From assembly GCF_021869535.1 (NCBI RefSeq), contig NW_026262668.1, positions 13,500,348 to 13,564,347 on the forward strand: a stretch of 64,000 nucleotides of DNA, written 5' to 3'. Positions 44,483 through 57,004 of this stretch are shown here, piece after piece. Positions within the stretch are counted from its first letter, which is position 1. Each line of letters begins with the position of its first letter. The position numbers were made by a program, and so were the translations under genes. The notes beneath the pieces are model-generated. The model had not been told where the DNA came from and did no database searches. It saw only the letters and a list, made by a program, of their open reading frames with translations. The DNA comes from Mytilus californianus (taxonomy: Eukaryota > Mollusca > Bivalvia > Mytilida > Mytilidae).

Positions 44483-45324
44483 CAGTTTCAAAAACACAAA
44501 TGAAAGTTTGCCATTCATAACAGCACCTTGATTAATGGCTGTGAGTGGAACCACGGCATGTAAAACATGGTTTACAATTGAGATATTCATATGTAACTGC
44601 CAGTAAAATTAGGAAAGGGTAAGCGGAAGAACGAATATCTGAAAGCCAAGGATGTATATAGAACCGAAACAGTTGAAGAGCTATAACCAAAAGGATATAA
44701 AAATAATGACCAAATCGATCTACGGTAAACTTTGTCTGAGGGAGTTGAAACCTTAGTTTCCCAATAATTTATAAATTTATAAACGAGCAATTTAAGAAAG
44801 GTATGTTCTAAATGATGACTACTGAGCTGGTGATACCATCATAGACTGATAGTCCACCAGCAGTAGTGTCGCCTCAGTGCTGTAAATCATGACTACTGAG
44901 CTGGTGATACCATCAGAGACTGATAGTCCACCAGCAGCAGTATCGCCTCAGTGCTGTAAAATATGAAAACAATACACTTTATAAATTTCATGCGTTCGAA
45001 GCGCTTTTCTGAATTTACCTTCATCAAGAACCCTCACGAAGTTGAATATTTGAAAGCCAAGGATGTATAAGAACCGCCAAAAAAGTTAAAGAATGATAAA
45101 TTTTGAAAAGAAAAACTAACATTTCACCTCAAAATATTCATGAATATTGTGTATCTCTATACATATATTACTGGTTGAGAAAACAATTGTAAATCTGATT
45201 GAAATATATTTATACTTGAAACTTCCAAAATACATCGTTGCATGTATCAATAATCTAAAATGATTACAATAAATAAAAAAAAAACACTAGTTCACTGTGC
45301 AGTACAAATGCAGGGTGGGTTCTG

Positions 45325-45600
45325 TAAAAGAGAGGCAAAAGATACTAAAGGGATATTCAAGCTCATAAGTCGAAAACAAACTGACAACGCCATGACAAAT
45401 AACAAAACACGACCAAAAGACAAACAAAAGTATACACACACAACACAAAAAACTAAACCCTCAGTGAGCAAATCAAACACAAACAAAAATCGGGAGTGAT
45501 CTCAGATGCTCAGGAAGGGTAAGCAAATCCTGCTCCACATGTGACACCCGTTGTATTGCTCATGTAATTGCAAACCCGGTGATAAGTTTAATTCGGTAGG
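45325..45600. repeat. Dispersed repeat, gagaggcaaaag family (copy B)
   Basis: Longer than the copy at 9425-9640. It continues through tgatctcagatgctcagg, tgctccacatgtgacacccg and gtgataagtttaattcggt. The open frames on both strands here are not genes. Confidence 0.7.
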
Positions 45601-45963
45601 TCACATTCATGGAAAAAGGACGGGATTGTGGTTACGACAAATGGAACATATTTTAAAATTATTCAAATTTATTTATTGTTAATCAGTTGGTATAACTATG
45701 AAAGCTCATTTAGAACATACTATAAATATAAATTGGATTCGAGATCACGAATAAAAAACAAATATCGTGATCATGGATTAAATTATAATTCGTTATCAAG
45801 ATTTAATTTGTGATAACGAGCTATGTGGATTCAGTTCCAACAGATTTTCATACTTCCCGATTAAATAAGTTACCAAAATCATTTATAATTCTTGATAACG
45901 TATTAAATTCGTTCATTTGTCTGTATATGCCAGCCCTAATATTTAAACAAAATACCAACTTAC

Positions 45964-46185
45964 CAATGGCTCCGAACAAAGGATTGTACTATTTGAACTG
46001 GTACAGGTGAACTTTCCGACTAATTGGTCAATTATTAGACTGACAGTATTTTCATTTAATCCGCTAGCATTGACATGAAGCATGTTGGTAACACCATGAA
46101 AAGGATCCGTGTAAATAAATTCTTTTTCACATATTACTAGTCCATAAAAGAAAAATGTGAAAATCAAATGTCGAATTGAATTCAT
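45964..46185 (-). CDS. ZIP-type first exon, copy B: alternative first exon or paralogue remnant
   Basis: It encodes 74 residues: the signal peptide MNSIRHLIFTFFFYGLVICE, then DPFHGV at 27, GKFTC ending at Cys61, a second Cys at 70, and a phase-0 donor TTG|GTAAGT exactly four residues later. Exon 1 of the transporter has the same layout: DPYHEV, then GKLKC with the same 35-residue span from Asp to Cys, a second Cys, four residues and a phase-0 donor. It is on the same strand and about 20 kb upstream. I find no exon 2 of its own in this window, so it could splice to the exon at 16099 or be what is left of a duplicated gene. An in-frame upstream Met at 46215 would disrupt the signal peptide, so the start at 46185 is preferred. 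Confidence 0.75.
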
Positions 46186-46273
46186 AGTTTTCACGTCTAT
46201 CTTCACAGATTTCAAAATTTACTTTCGTATAACACCGTAAATACGTGAATATGTGAATCCGGCCAAATCTTAG

Positions 46274-46285
46274 TCACGTGATTGG
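46274..46285 (-). promoter_or_regulatory. CCAAT box fused to a CACGTG E-box upstream of the copy B first exon
   Basis: On the minus strand it reads CCAATCACGTGA, about 90 bases above the ATG at 46185. A CCAAT box abutting a TCACGTGA E-box (the USF/TFEB type) is a typical proximal promoter arrangement. Function is inference. Confidence 0.4.
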
Positions 46286-46949
46286 TTTTTTTTTCACATT
46301 TATTGTGACTCAACATAAAGGGACACCAAAAAATGTATTATGGAAGAGATTGGTTGGATACACATGAACACACACACACACCTGTATTTAACCCAGCCTT
46401 TAAAGATTTAAAAGGAATTTAATTTGTAAGCCCATTTTTTCAACTTTCTGTCAAACAATAGTATCTTTACACAAACATTAAAATATCAACCAGGAAGTCA
46501 TTTGAAGGAAAAATACAGTAGAGGATAACGAGTTCTCTTTTTTGAAGCGATTTTTATATTGAACATTTCAGGATTTAAGATGGAACTTGTCAGGATTGAC
46601 GATAATACAAATGATTGAGCACTATTCTCGCCGCCATGTATGACATAGTCTAGTTCTATAACATATGCCTTCAATTTATCTCTTCAATATTTACGTGTTT
46701 ATGCTGATACATTTGTATTTTCATTTTTTTTATGCGAACATCGATAGTAAAATAAAAAATAGAAAATAAAAAATAACAAATAGCAAAATAAGTAAAAAAA
46801 AAGATATCAGAAATAGTAAATAATGCCCCTCCCCCCTAGGACTAGGCCAAGTCTTTCCATCATCAACTTAAATATGTGCTTCAATAAATCCATATTTTCA
46901 CAGAGTTCAAAAATAGTTTAATATATGCTAAAATGTAATATTAAAAAGT

Positions 46950-47602
46950 GTGTTTCAGAGGAATATGAAAAAAACTACTTTGAATAAACTTTCAAAATTG
47001 GGTTCCTCATTTGGATTAAAAACTAATTGTCAGTCTGAGGAATATCTAAATTGCAATAATTTTATACATAGGCAGTTACTCTCGAAATTTAGACCTAGTG
47101 ATCATTCCCTAGGCATTGAATTGGGAAGATACAGAAACATTCCAAGAGCACAAAAAATATGTAAAAAATGTGGAGTCCTAGATGACGAATTTCATTTCTT
47201 TTTGTATTGTGACATTAACATAGCATTGCGTTCAAATTGTTTTGCTTATCTAAAAGACTATGTACCATTATTTCAACATCTTGATGCATTTAATCAACTA
47301 AAACACATTCTTCTAAACCCCACCCCTGAACTTGTTTGTCATATTGGAGTCTTCATTAAGCAGTCTAGAACTGAGGGGGTCACACCCATGTCAAGACAAG
47401 CTTATGATTGTGTTTTTTACATAAATTTGTTAATTGAACTCTTTCTTAAAATATGTTCTATTGTATTGTATTGCATTGTATTGTACATGTATTTATTTGT
47501 AACATTTTTTTTTTATATTGTTTGACCCTTATGGGTGTAATTTTTTATATTGCTTGACCCTTATAGGTGTAATTTTGCAATAAAGATTATCATTATATAT
47601 TA
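46950..47602 (+). mobile_element. 5'-truncated LINE, 3' end with CCHC motif (copy B)
   Basis: The 191-codon frame carries LSKFRPSDHSLGIELGRY and then C71-x2-C74-x7-H82-x4-C87 (CKKCGVLDDEFHFFLYC), the C-terminal zinc-knuckle region found after the reverse transcriptase in several non-LTR elements. A short tail with two gacccttat-ggtgtaattttt repeats and AATAAAG follows the stop. The endonuclease and reverse transcriptase are missing. The last 30-40 residues are low-complexity and may be untranslated sequence. Confidence 0.75.
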
Positions 47603-47761
47603 ACGTGGCACAGATCTTTTAATTTAATCTGTGGTATTAAAAGTGATACCAAACGTTATTTTTATTCTTAACTTGATAATGGATCAGTTGATTACATCCA
47701 CGTCATTTTAATTCGTCGATTTAAATCAAATTGAATGATTATTGGTTCAAAACAGAGGCTT

Positions 47762-47957
47762 TACTAATAGATAATTGGTGTAGTTAAAAGTGGGCAAACC
47801 AGGAGTAAACCATAAAATTCATTATGATCTTTTGTCACTTCGATTACATAGGGAGTAATTAGCTGATTAATAGTTGTTTGCTTAGCATCCAATGTAATTA
47901 GGGGGATTAAACCCCACCCCTGAACTTGTTTGTCATATTGGAGTCTTCATTAAGCAG
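47762..47957. repeat. Partial copy of the end of copy A plus LINE filler, between B and C
   Basis: 47762-47907 repeats 39046-39191, and 47908-47957 repeats the 50-bp filler. The switch into it (aggcttta|ctaatag) shares about four bases with both parents, a microhomology junction. Confidence 0.9.
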
Positions 47958-49335
47958 TTTTTAGACGACACGAGCTTCTGGCGTTAAATTTTTAATCCTG
48001 GTATCAATGATGAATTTATTGCATAATCTACCAATTGTATTTTATAAGAAAATATGGACTTACAAAAGGTGTATATAAAATGTTTAATTCAGTAAAATTA
48101 GAACAAGATTGCCATGAAAGACATGACAGAGGCACAATCAGGCATAATGAGATGAACTGTCACGAGGTGTATATAGTGTAATGTCGGGACAAATCTTTAG
48201 AACAAACAAATTAAAATTGTCTACAAAAGACTTATCAGTGACGCCCGAATCAAAAACGTTACAAAGGCCAAATAAAAAAAAAAAAACGAAGTTCGAGAGC
48301 ATTGATTGAACACCAAAAATTTCGAAAGGTTCTTGTGGCAGAAAATCGAAAAAAAAAAGTTAATTAATTTATAATTATGACTATATCAACGATAATTCAT
48401 GTCAACTAAGAAGTGCTGACTACTAGGCTGATGATACCCTAGGGGAAGGAAACTTCCACCAGGAGTAGCATCGACCCAGTGGTTGAAAATAAACTCGTCA
48501 CAGATATCAGGATTGTAATTGTGAACGCCAGACGCGCATTTCGTCTACAAAAACTCATCAGTAACGCTCGAATCATAAAAGTTAAAAAGGCCAAATAAAG
48601 TACGAATTTGAAGAGCATTAAGGATCCAAATGTCATTAAGGTAAAGCCAAATACAGGTCATCTATTCCTGGTGTATTAGTATTTCGAAAAAAAATCTAAG
48701 TTTGGTAAACAGTTAATTTATAATTATGACTATATCAATAATAATTCATTTATAATTATGACTATATCAACGATAATTCATGTCAACTAAGAAGTGCTGA
48801 CTACTAGGCTGATGATACCCTAGGGGAGGAAACCCTCACCGACAGTGACATCGACCCAGTGGTTGTAAATAAACTAATTATTATAGATACCAGTATCAAA
48901 ATTGGGTTCGTCTACAAAAGACTCATTAGTGATGCTCGTATAAAAAATAATGTCCCAAGTAGAATTGCATTGAAGACCAAAAATTCCGAAATTGCAGCTA
49001 AGTTTATCTATTTCTGCATGGGAAGAACATCCTAAGTATTTCGAAAAAAAATCTAAGTTTTTTGATAAAGTTAATTTATAATTTTGACCATGATCAATAT
49101 TAATTCATGAACATAGAAGTGCTGACTACTGGGCTGGTGATATCCTCGTGGAGGAAAACTAGAGCAGCAGTGACATCGACCCAGAGGTTGTAAATAAACT
49201 CATCATAGATACAAGGATTAAAATTCTGTACGCCAGACCCGCGTTTCGTCTACAAAACACTCATCAGTGACGCTAGATTGATAAAATTGAAAAGGTCAAA
49301 TAAAGTACGAAGTTAAAGAGCATTACCTACAGCTA

Positions 49336-49508
49336 CATTACAGCATAGGCGGATCCAGGGGGCCCTGGGGGGCCCGGCCCCCCTCCCCTTTCGTGGAAAA
49401 AATTTGGTTGATTATATAGGGAATCACTGAAGCATGACTGGAGCGGGGTCCCCCCTTAGGTCAGTCAGCGCCCCCCCCCCCTTATGAAAAGTTCTGGATC
49501 CGCCACTG
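49336..49508. mobile_element. hAT-like MITE in copy C
   Basis: Third copy of the same insertion, with tacagcta at 49328-49335 and 49509-49516. Confidence 0.85.
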
Positions 49509-52500
49509 TACAGCTAAGGTAATCTATTCCTTGTGTAGAAAATCCTTAGTATTTCCTAAACCCAAGTTTAGTAAACAGTTAATTCCTTGTCGCAACCTTA
49601 CACAAGGTACATAATATAATAATGAAAAAAACAAATTAGATATGAGAAAATAAACTTACAGTATTATATAAAGCAACATATGATAAAAGAATATGAATTT
49701 TTAATAAAATTAGCAAAAGGTGTATCTAGGTGGTATGATTGAGCTAACCATGACTTAATTCTTAATTCTAAAAACAGTAGAAAAAACCTAAAAGAAAATA
49801 ATGTTCTCCTTCAATCAAATAAGAATCATGAAGTTTTTTTTTCGCATCAAAATTCATACACTTCAAACAAAAATCTTAGAACTACTGGCTCTGTAACTTT
49901 ACAACAGAAATTGATCCCCGCATCAATAATGAAAATAACATTATAAATTGGTTGCCCCGAAGAGCTTTTGTGTATTTACCTTCACATGTACAAAGCCAAT
50001 ATTTTGAAATCCAAGGAGGTATTAGTATTTGAAAACATGAGGCGCTATATGAACATAACAGGCATAAAAGAATAACCAAATTCTCCCAAGTCCAAATTAG
50101 AATTATAAAATTTATATCCGGAAAATTGAAGAATATTATGAATTCCCTTCTAGTTTTTAATATATTGCACGCAAAATTGTATAAACATCGATAAAACAAC
50201 TTATGTTTGTGGTTGTTCAGACGAACTGACACAAGGACGGACGTTTCAATACAGGTCAGTTGTGCACCACTATAGCAAAAATATTTACACAAATATAATT
50301 GTATACGAGACCAGACTGATCTTAAACAGACCACCCATGTTGTTCAAAGAATTAATCGTCTCCTTTATAATGACTTACACAGTTTAGGTAGATAATAGCA
50401 TAGATGTATGGGTTTAAAAACATCTTTGATAATAGGTACGTGATTTCATTGAATTGGTACAAATAAGTTAATTTTCATCAACAATGGGTTTAGAATATAC
50501 GTCACTTTGTTCTCGTTTAACTCAGGCGTGACATATACCACAGCAAATAATTGACGTATAAAATTCGATGTCATCCTGGTTTGCCCACTTTTAATTACAT
50601 GCATATGTAAACATAGGGTGGATTGTTGTTTTAACAATTATAGTTTATTTCTGAATTATAGTCATATTTTTTACCTTTTATTTTACCTGTATATGAAAAT
50701 GTTCAAAAGTTTTAATATAGTTTTTATCAGAAAAATGTATTGAATTTGACAATAAATTCTAACAAATAGAATAAAAATGCAACTGTTCAGTAGCCAAGCT
50801 TTACAAATGAAATAATTTGAACAGTAATCTGCATCCAAGCTAGCATTTTCTTCTTTAAAAAAACCCAACAGATTGTTATTTTACCATAGTGCTCTATTTA
50901 TTTCCTTATGCAATGCACTTATAAACTTGATTCATATATTAGGTGACGACCATTGGATATTGTAGGGGGGGGGGGGGGAGTTTGAAAATAAATAAACTGA
51001 CTTAAAATGTATTGAAAATAAATTACTCGGCAGGTCTTTTAAGCCATTTTATAAATGCTATTCTAATGTATGAGATGGCATCAGATTCTTCCAAAATTCG
51101 CCCTTTTCATTTTTTTAGGGAAAAACTTCCCAAATCTTTAAATAATATAATGTATAAATATTAATTTACTTGAATGAAATGTCTGAAAATGGGTTTCATT
51201 TAACTTAAGTATATTGTCTCAGGGACATTTACTTTATTCTCTTAGTGTTGCTTTCCATTTGTAATTTAGTAAAACAAAAATTTAACTTGACTTCTATTTT
51301 TTTAAGGATTTTTTATCTAAAAAAAAAAATAGCAGCCACATCCATAAAACTATATGTGAACTACATGTTTTTGCTTTATCCTACATATTGGTCTTTTGAT
51401 GTCCTTAAAAACTAAAAGTCTTACAATGAAACTATATATTTTGCCTTGAGACCAAAATATTGTCAAAAAATAATTAAAACAGAACTTGCATTTTTTATCA
51501 AGAAAGGTTCTGGAAAATGCGCAGAATGCATGATTTTGCATACATTTTTCTATAGCTTCTTCGGGCCTTCAGCGGCCCCAAAAACCTGTGAACGAAATTT
51601 GTTTAGTTTTTTTTTAATATACTTTATATTACTTTTAAAACAGGCTAGTGCCATTGATTTACATGTGTGTTAAATTATTGAGAGAAAAAAATATATGATT
51701 TATTTATAATTTATCTATACATTTATGAAAATGGAATTACAAAATAAAAAATACCTGAATATATATAGAAAACACTGATAAACTATATACCTAAGTTGGA
51801 ATAGACTATATAATTGTATGCTCATTAAACCTTTTGTCTTTTTTGTTTTCTTTACTAATAGATAATTGGTGTAGTTAAAAGTGGGCAAACCAGGAGTAAA
51901 CCATAAAATTCATTATGATCTTTTGTCACTTCGATTACATAGGGAGTAATTAGCTGATTAATAGTTGTTTGCTTAGCATCTAATGTAATTAGGGGGAATT
52001 TTTGATAAAGTGATGATACCAATTTCCGATGTTTTTGTTCACATAGTCAACGTTTAAAAGTTGGCAAATCTTACTGCAATTTGATTATCAAAGAGTCGAT
52101 CCGTGATAACGAATTATGAATTTTGTGATAACGATCACGATTTTTTAATTCGTGACCTCGTATTCAAAACATATTGGGGGAGGTCCTAACTGGACTTCAG
52201 TATTTTTTCTCATGCTTGGAAACTACAGTTGAAAAAAAAGATTGAGCCTAATGATCGGTAGCTTTTTGTAAATACGGAATGAAATGCGTGCGTCCATATC
52301 TCTGATGCGAGTTTAATAAAAGATATTTTCTGCGACGAGTAACTAGTCAATTTAATGTAATTTAGGATAGCCTCATCAAAAGCTCTTCTCTAAAACCATG
52401 AACGAATAATTCATAGCATTAGCCATTCATTCAACCAAAAAAATTGATATTCATTTTACATTTTAGTGGCTAAGTTATTAGTTTCAGACATGCTGTATTG

Positions 52501-52825
52501 GCATGCGATGAAAATAATATCTTTTAAGACCTTTGAAACAACTGTTTTAGGGGTTCGTACGTGGTACATGGCCATCTGCATGGCAAAATGTTTTCCCTAT
52601 CGTACATACCCTCATTTTTCAGTGCAAATCCAAATGTTTCATACTTCATTGAAGTCGAACAACTTATTAGAACCTACTTTTTATATTAATTGCGTCCAAA
52701 ATCTGCAGAATATTTACAACTTGACATTAAGAAAGTGACAAGGACTATCAATCCTTTAGAAGATGGTCTGTACGAACTGATAATACGGGGGTAACAAGCA
52801 ATCTTGTTTATCATCAAAAGTTGGG

Positions 52826-53203
52826 TTCGTAGGTGACCAATATTACTAGGTTTTACAATATATGTTTTGTAAGATCACTTCAACGGCTTTGTCATGCAGA
52901 GGATAATATACATGTCGCCCTATAGCGTAGGAAACCAATGCTACTAGGTTTTATAAGATATATATTGTAAGACCCCTTCTACGGCTACGTCATTCAGATG
53001 ATAGTATACATGTCGCCTAAGAGCGTAGGAAACCAATGTTCCCAAGTTTTACAAGAGATTTATTGAAAGACCCCTTCAACGGCTTTGTCATGCAGAGAAT
53101 AGTATGCATGTCACCTTAGAGCGTAGGAAACCAATGTCCCAGGTTTTACAAGAGATGTATTGTAAGACCTCTTCAACGGCTTTGTAATGCAGAAAATAGT
53201 ATA
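52826..53203. repeat. 98-bp tandem repeat, four copies (copy C)
   Basis: Same array as 44105-44482, shifted by 8721 bases. Confidence 0.9.
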
Positions 53204-54045
53204 CAGTTTCAAAAACACAAATGAAAGTTTGCCATTCATAACAGCACCTTGATTAATGGCTGTGAGTGGAACCACGGCATGTAAAACATGGTTTACAATT
53301 GAGATATTCATATGTAACTGCCAGTAAAATTAGGAAAGGGTAAGCGGAAGAACGAATATCTGAAAGCCAAGGATGTATATAGAACCGAAACAGTTGAAGA
53401 GCTATAACCAAAAGGATATAAAAATAATGACCAAATCGATCTACGGTAAACTTTGTCTGAGGGAGTTGAAACCTTAGTTTCCCAATAATTTATAAATTTA
53501 TAAACGAGCAATTTAAGAAAGGTATGTTCTAAATGATGACTACTGAGCTGGTGATACCATCATAGACTGATAGTCCACCAGCAGTAGTGTCGCCTCAGTG
53601 CTGTAAATCATGACTACTGAGCTGGTGATACCATCAGAGACTGATAGTCCACCAGCAGCAGTATCGCCTCAGTGCTGTAAAATATGAAAACAATACACTT
53701 TATAAATTTCATGCGTTCGAAGCGCTTTTCTGAATTTACCTTCATCAAGAACCCTCACGAAGTTGAATATTTGAAAGCCAAGGATGTATAAGAACCGCCA
53801 AAAAAGTTAAAGAATGATAAATTTTGAAAAGAAAAACTAACATTTCACCTCAAAATATTCATGAATATTGTGTATCTCTATACATATATTACTGGTTGAG
53901 AAAACAATTGTAAATCTGATTGAAATATATTTATACTTGAAACTTCCAAAATACATCGTTGCATGTATCAATAATCTAAAATGATTACAATAAATAAAAA
54001 AAAAACACTAGTTCACTGTGCAGTACAAATGCAGGGTGGGTTCTG

Positions 54046-54321
54046 TAAAAGAGAGGCAAAAGATACTAAAGGGATATTCAAGCTCATAAGTCGAAAACAA
54101 ACTGACAACGCCATGACAAATAACAAAACACGACCAAAAGACAAACAAAAGTATACACACACAACACAAAAAACTAAACCCTCAGTGAGCAAATCAAACA
54201 CAAACAAAAATCGGGAGTGATCTCAGATGCTCAGGAAGGGTAAGCAAATCCTGCTCCACATGTGACACCCGTTGTATTGCTCATGTAATTGCAAACCCGG
54301 TGATAAGTTTAATTCGGTAGG
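54046..54321. repeat. Dispersed repeat, gagaggcaaaag family (copy C)
   Basis: Copy C counterpart of 45325-45600. Confidence 0.7.
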
Positions 54322-54684
54322 TCACATTCATGGAAAAAGGACGGGATTGTGGTTACGACAAATGGAACATATTTTAAAATTATTCAAATTTATTTATTGT
54401 TAATCAGTTGGTATAACTATGAAAGCTCATTTAGAACATACTATAAATATAAATTGGATTCGAGATCACGAATAAAAAACAAATATCGTGATCATGGATT
54501 AAATTATAATTCGTTATCAAGATTTAATTTGTGATAACGAGCTATGTGGATTCAGTTCCAACAGATTTTCATACTTCCCGATTAAATAAGTTACCAAAAT
54601 CATTTATAATTCTTGATAACGTATTAAATTCGTTCATTTGTCTGTATATGCCAGCCCTAATATTTAAACAAAATACCAACTTAC

Positions 54685-54906
54685 CAATGGCTCCGAACAA
54701 AGGATTGTACTATTTGAACTGGTACAGGTGAACTTTCCGACTAATTGGTCAATTATTAGACTGACAGTATTTTCATTTAATCCGCTAGCATTGACATGAA
54801 GCATGTTGGTAACACCATGAAAAGGATCCGTGTAAATAAATTCTTTTTCACATATTACTAGTCCATAAAAGAAAAATGTGAAAATCAAATGTCGAATTGA
54901 ATTCAT
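54685..54906 (-). CDS. ZIP-type first exon, copy C: alternative first exon or paralogue remnant
   Basis: The predicted peptide is identical to that of the exon at 45964-46185, with the same start context and the same TTG|GTAAGT donor. Both copies are therefore intact. It lies about 29 kb upstream of transporter exon 1 on the same strand. Confidence 0.75.
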
Positions 54907-54994
54907 AGTTTTCACGTCTATCTTCACAGATTTCAAAATTTACTTTCGTATAACACCGTAAATACGTGAATATGTGAATCCGGCCAAATCTTAG

Positions 54995-55006
54995 TCACGT
55001 GATTGG
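54995..55006 (-). promoter_or_regulatory. CCAAT plus E-box upstream of the copy C first exon
   Basis: Same CCAATCACGTGA sequence and spacing as in copy B. Confidence 0.4.
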
Positions 55007-55670
55007 TTTTTTTTTCACATTTATTGTGACTCAACATAAAGGGACACCAAAAAATGTATTATGGAAGAGATTGGTTGGATACACATGAACACACACACAC
55101 ACCTGTATTTAACCCAGCCTTTAAAGATTTAAAAGGAATTTAATTTGTAAGCCCATTTTTTCAACTTTCTGTCAAACAATAGTATCTTTACACAAACATT
55201 AAAATATCAACCAGGAAGTCATTTGAAGGAAAAATACAGTAGAGGATAACGAGTTCTCTTTTTTGAAGCGATTTTTATATTGAACATTTCAGGATTTAAG
55301 ATGGAACTTGTCAGGATTGACGATAATACAAATGATTGAGCACTATTCTCGCCGCCATGTATGACATAGTCTAGTTCTATAACATATGCCTTCAATTTAT
55401 CTCTTCAATATTTACGTGTTTATGCTGATACATTTGTATTTTCATTTTTTTTATGCGAACATCGATAGTAAAATAAAAAATAGAAAATAAAAAATAACAA
55501 ATAGCAAAATAAGTAAAAAAAAAGATATCAGAAATAGTAAATAATGCCCCTCCCCCCTAGGACTAGGCCAAGTCTTTCCATCATCAACTTAAATATGTGC
55601 TTCAATAAATCCATATTTTCACAGAGTTCAAAAATAGTTTAATATATGCTAAAATGTAATATTAAAAAGT

Positions 55671-56323
55671 GTGTTTCAGAGGAATATGAAAAAAACTACT
55701 TTGAATAAACTTTCAAAATTGGGTTCCTCATTTGGATTAAAAACTAATTGTCAGTCTGAGGAATATCTAAATTGCAATAATTTTATACATAGGCAGTTAC
55801 TCTCGAAATTTAGACCTAGTGATCATTCCCTAGGCATTGAATTGGGAAGATACAGAAACATTCCAAGAGCACAAAAAATATGTAAAAAATGTGGAGTCCT
55901 AGATGACGAATTTCATTTCTTTTTGTATTGTGACATTAACATAGCATTGCGTTCAAATTGTTTTGCTTATCTAAAAGACTATGTACCATTATTTCAACAT
56001 CTTGATGCATTTAATCAACTAAAACACATTCTTCTAAACCCCACCCCTGAACTTGTTTGTCATATTGGAGTCTTCATTAAGCAGTCTAGAACTGAGGGGG
56101 TCACACCCATGTCAAGACAAGCTTATGATTGTGTTTTTTACATAAATTTGTTAATTGAACTCTTTCTTAAAATATGTTCTATTGTATTGTATTGCATTGT
56201 ATTGTACATGTATTTATTTGTAACATTTTTTTTTTATATTGTTTGACCCTTATGGGTGTAATTTTTTATATTGCTTGACCCTTATAGGTGTAATTTTGCA
56301 ATAAAGATTATCATTATATATTA
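55671..56323 (+). mobile_element. 5'-truncated LINE, 3' end (copy C)
   Basis: Same 191-codon frame and tail as 46950-47602; both copies are open to the same degree. Confidence 0.75.
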
Positions 56324-56482
56324 ACGTGGCACAGATCTTTTAATTTAATCTGTGGTATTAAAAGTGATACCAAACGTTATTTTTATTCTTAACTTGATAA
56401 TGGATCAGTTGATTACATCCACGTCATTTTAATTCGTCGATTTAAATCAAATTGAATGATTATTGGTTCAAAACAGAGGCTT

Positions 56483-57004
56483 TATACGTTACCAATAATA
56501 CCACATTTCCTTAAATATCTTTATATAGATATCCAGTTACACCAGGGTTATACATTAGTGTGCTAAGTCAGTTTATGCATGGATATATGTAAGTCATTTG
56601 TAGGGCTTAGTACATATAGATAAGACATTTTGATATTGCATTTGAAAACATTCTACTTACATTTATCATGTATCATTGGTTTCATAACATTGGTTCAATT
56701 TAGCAGATGTTCTTACGTTACACAGTGCTCATGGATTTATCTATATCATGGTCAATATTATACGCCTATACATAAACCAGACATTTCCGATAGAAGCTAA
56801 TATGTTTTCCAATAACATCAGAGTGTAATTTCGGTGATTAGAAGTTTCCTCTTTTTTTTAGTGATTCACATTTTTTCAACCCTTGGCCTTTTATAGGTTT
56901 CTGTTCTTTTTAAGTATTTCTCATTGTTGAAGCCGTACTCGAACCTGCATTGTTAAGGGTCCCGTTGTTTACGTCCTCTTCCTTTGATCACAGGTATATA
57001 GTTT
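56483..57004. other. No feature seen
   Basis: Unique AT-rich DNA just beyond copy C. A short frame at 56950-57171 is not supported. Confidence 0.5.

Larger units (their letters stand above)
43381..45799. repeat. Pair of about 60-bp inverted repeats enclosing 2.3 kb (copy B)
   Basis: 43381-43440 (cgtgataacgaattatgaat, cgatcacgat) and 45740-45799 (cgagatcacgaat, tcgtgatcatgg, aattcgttatca) are imperfect inverted copies. Together they could bound a non-autonomous transposon. Copy C has the same pair at about 52102-52161 and 54461-54520. No transposase lies between. Confidence 0.6.
39242..47761. repeat. Segmental duplication, copy B (8.5 kb)
   Basis: The first 4 kb match copy A without its 1.35-kb block. 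From 43277 a second part follows that A lacks. It carries a 98-bp minisatellite, dispersed repeats, a ZIP-type first exon and a LINE 3' end. Copy C repeats all of this, offset by about 8720 bases, with very few differences. Confidence 0.95.
47958..56482. repeat. Segmental duplication, copy C (8.5 kb)
   Basis: Repeats copy B nearly base for base. I see single substitutions (for example near 51067 and 51980) and homopolymer length changes. It ends at aaacagaggctttat before unique sequence. Confidence 0.95.

Noticed and set aside
44587-44790. Possible second exon of the extra ZIP-type first exon
   Set aside because: No CL-x-S start, no acceptor in phase 0, and the sequence is part of a dispersed repeat.
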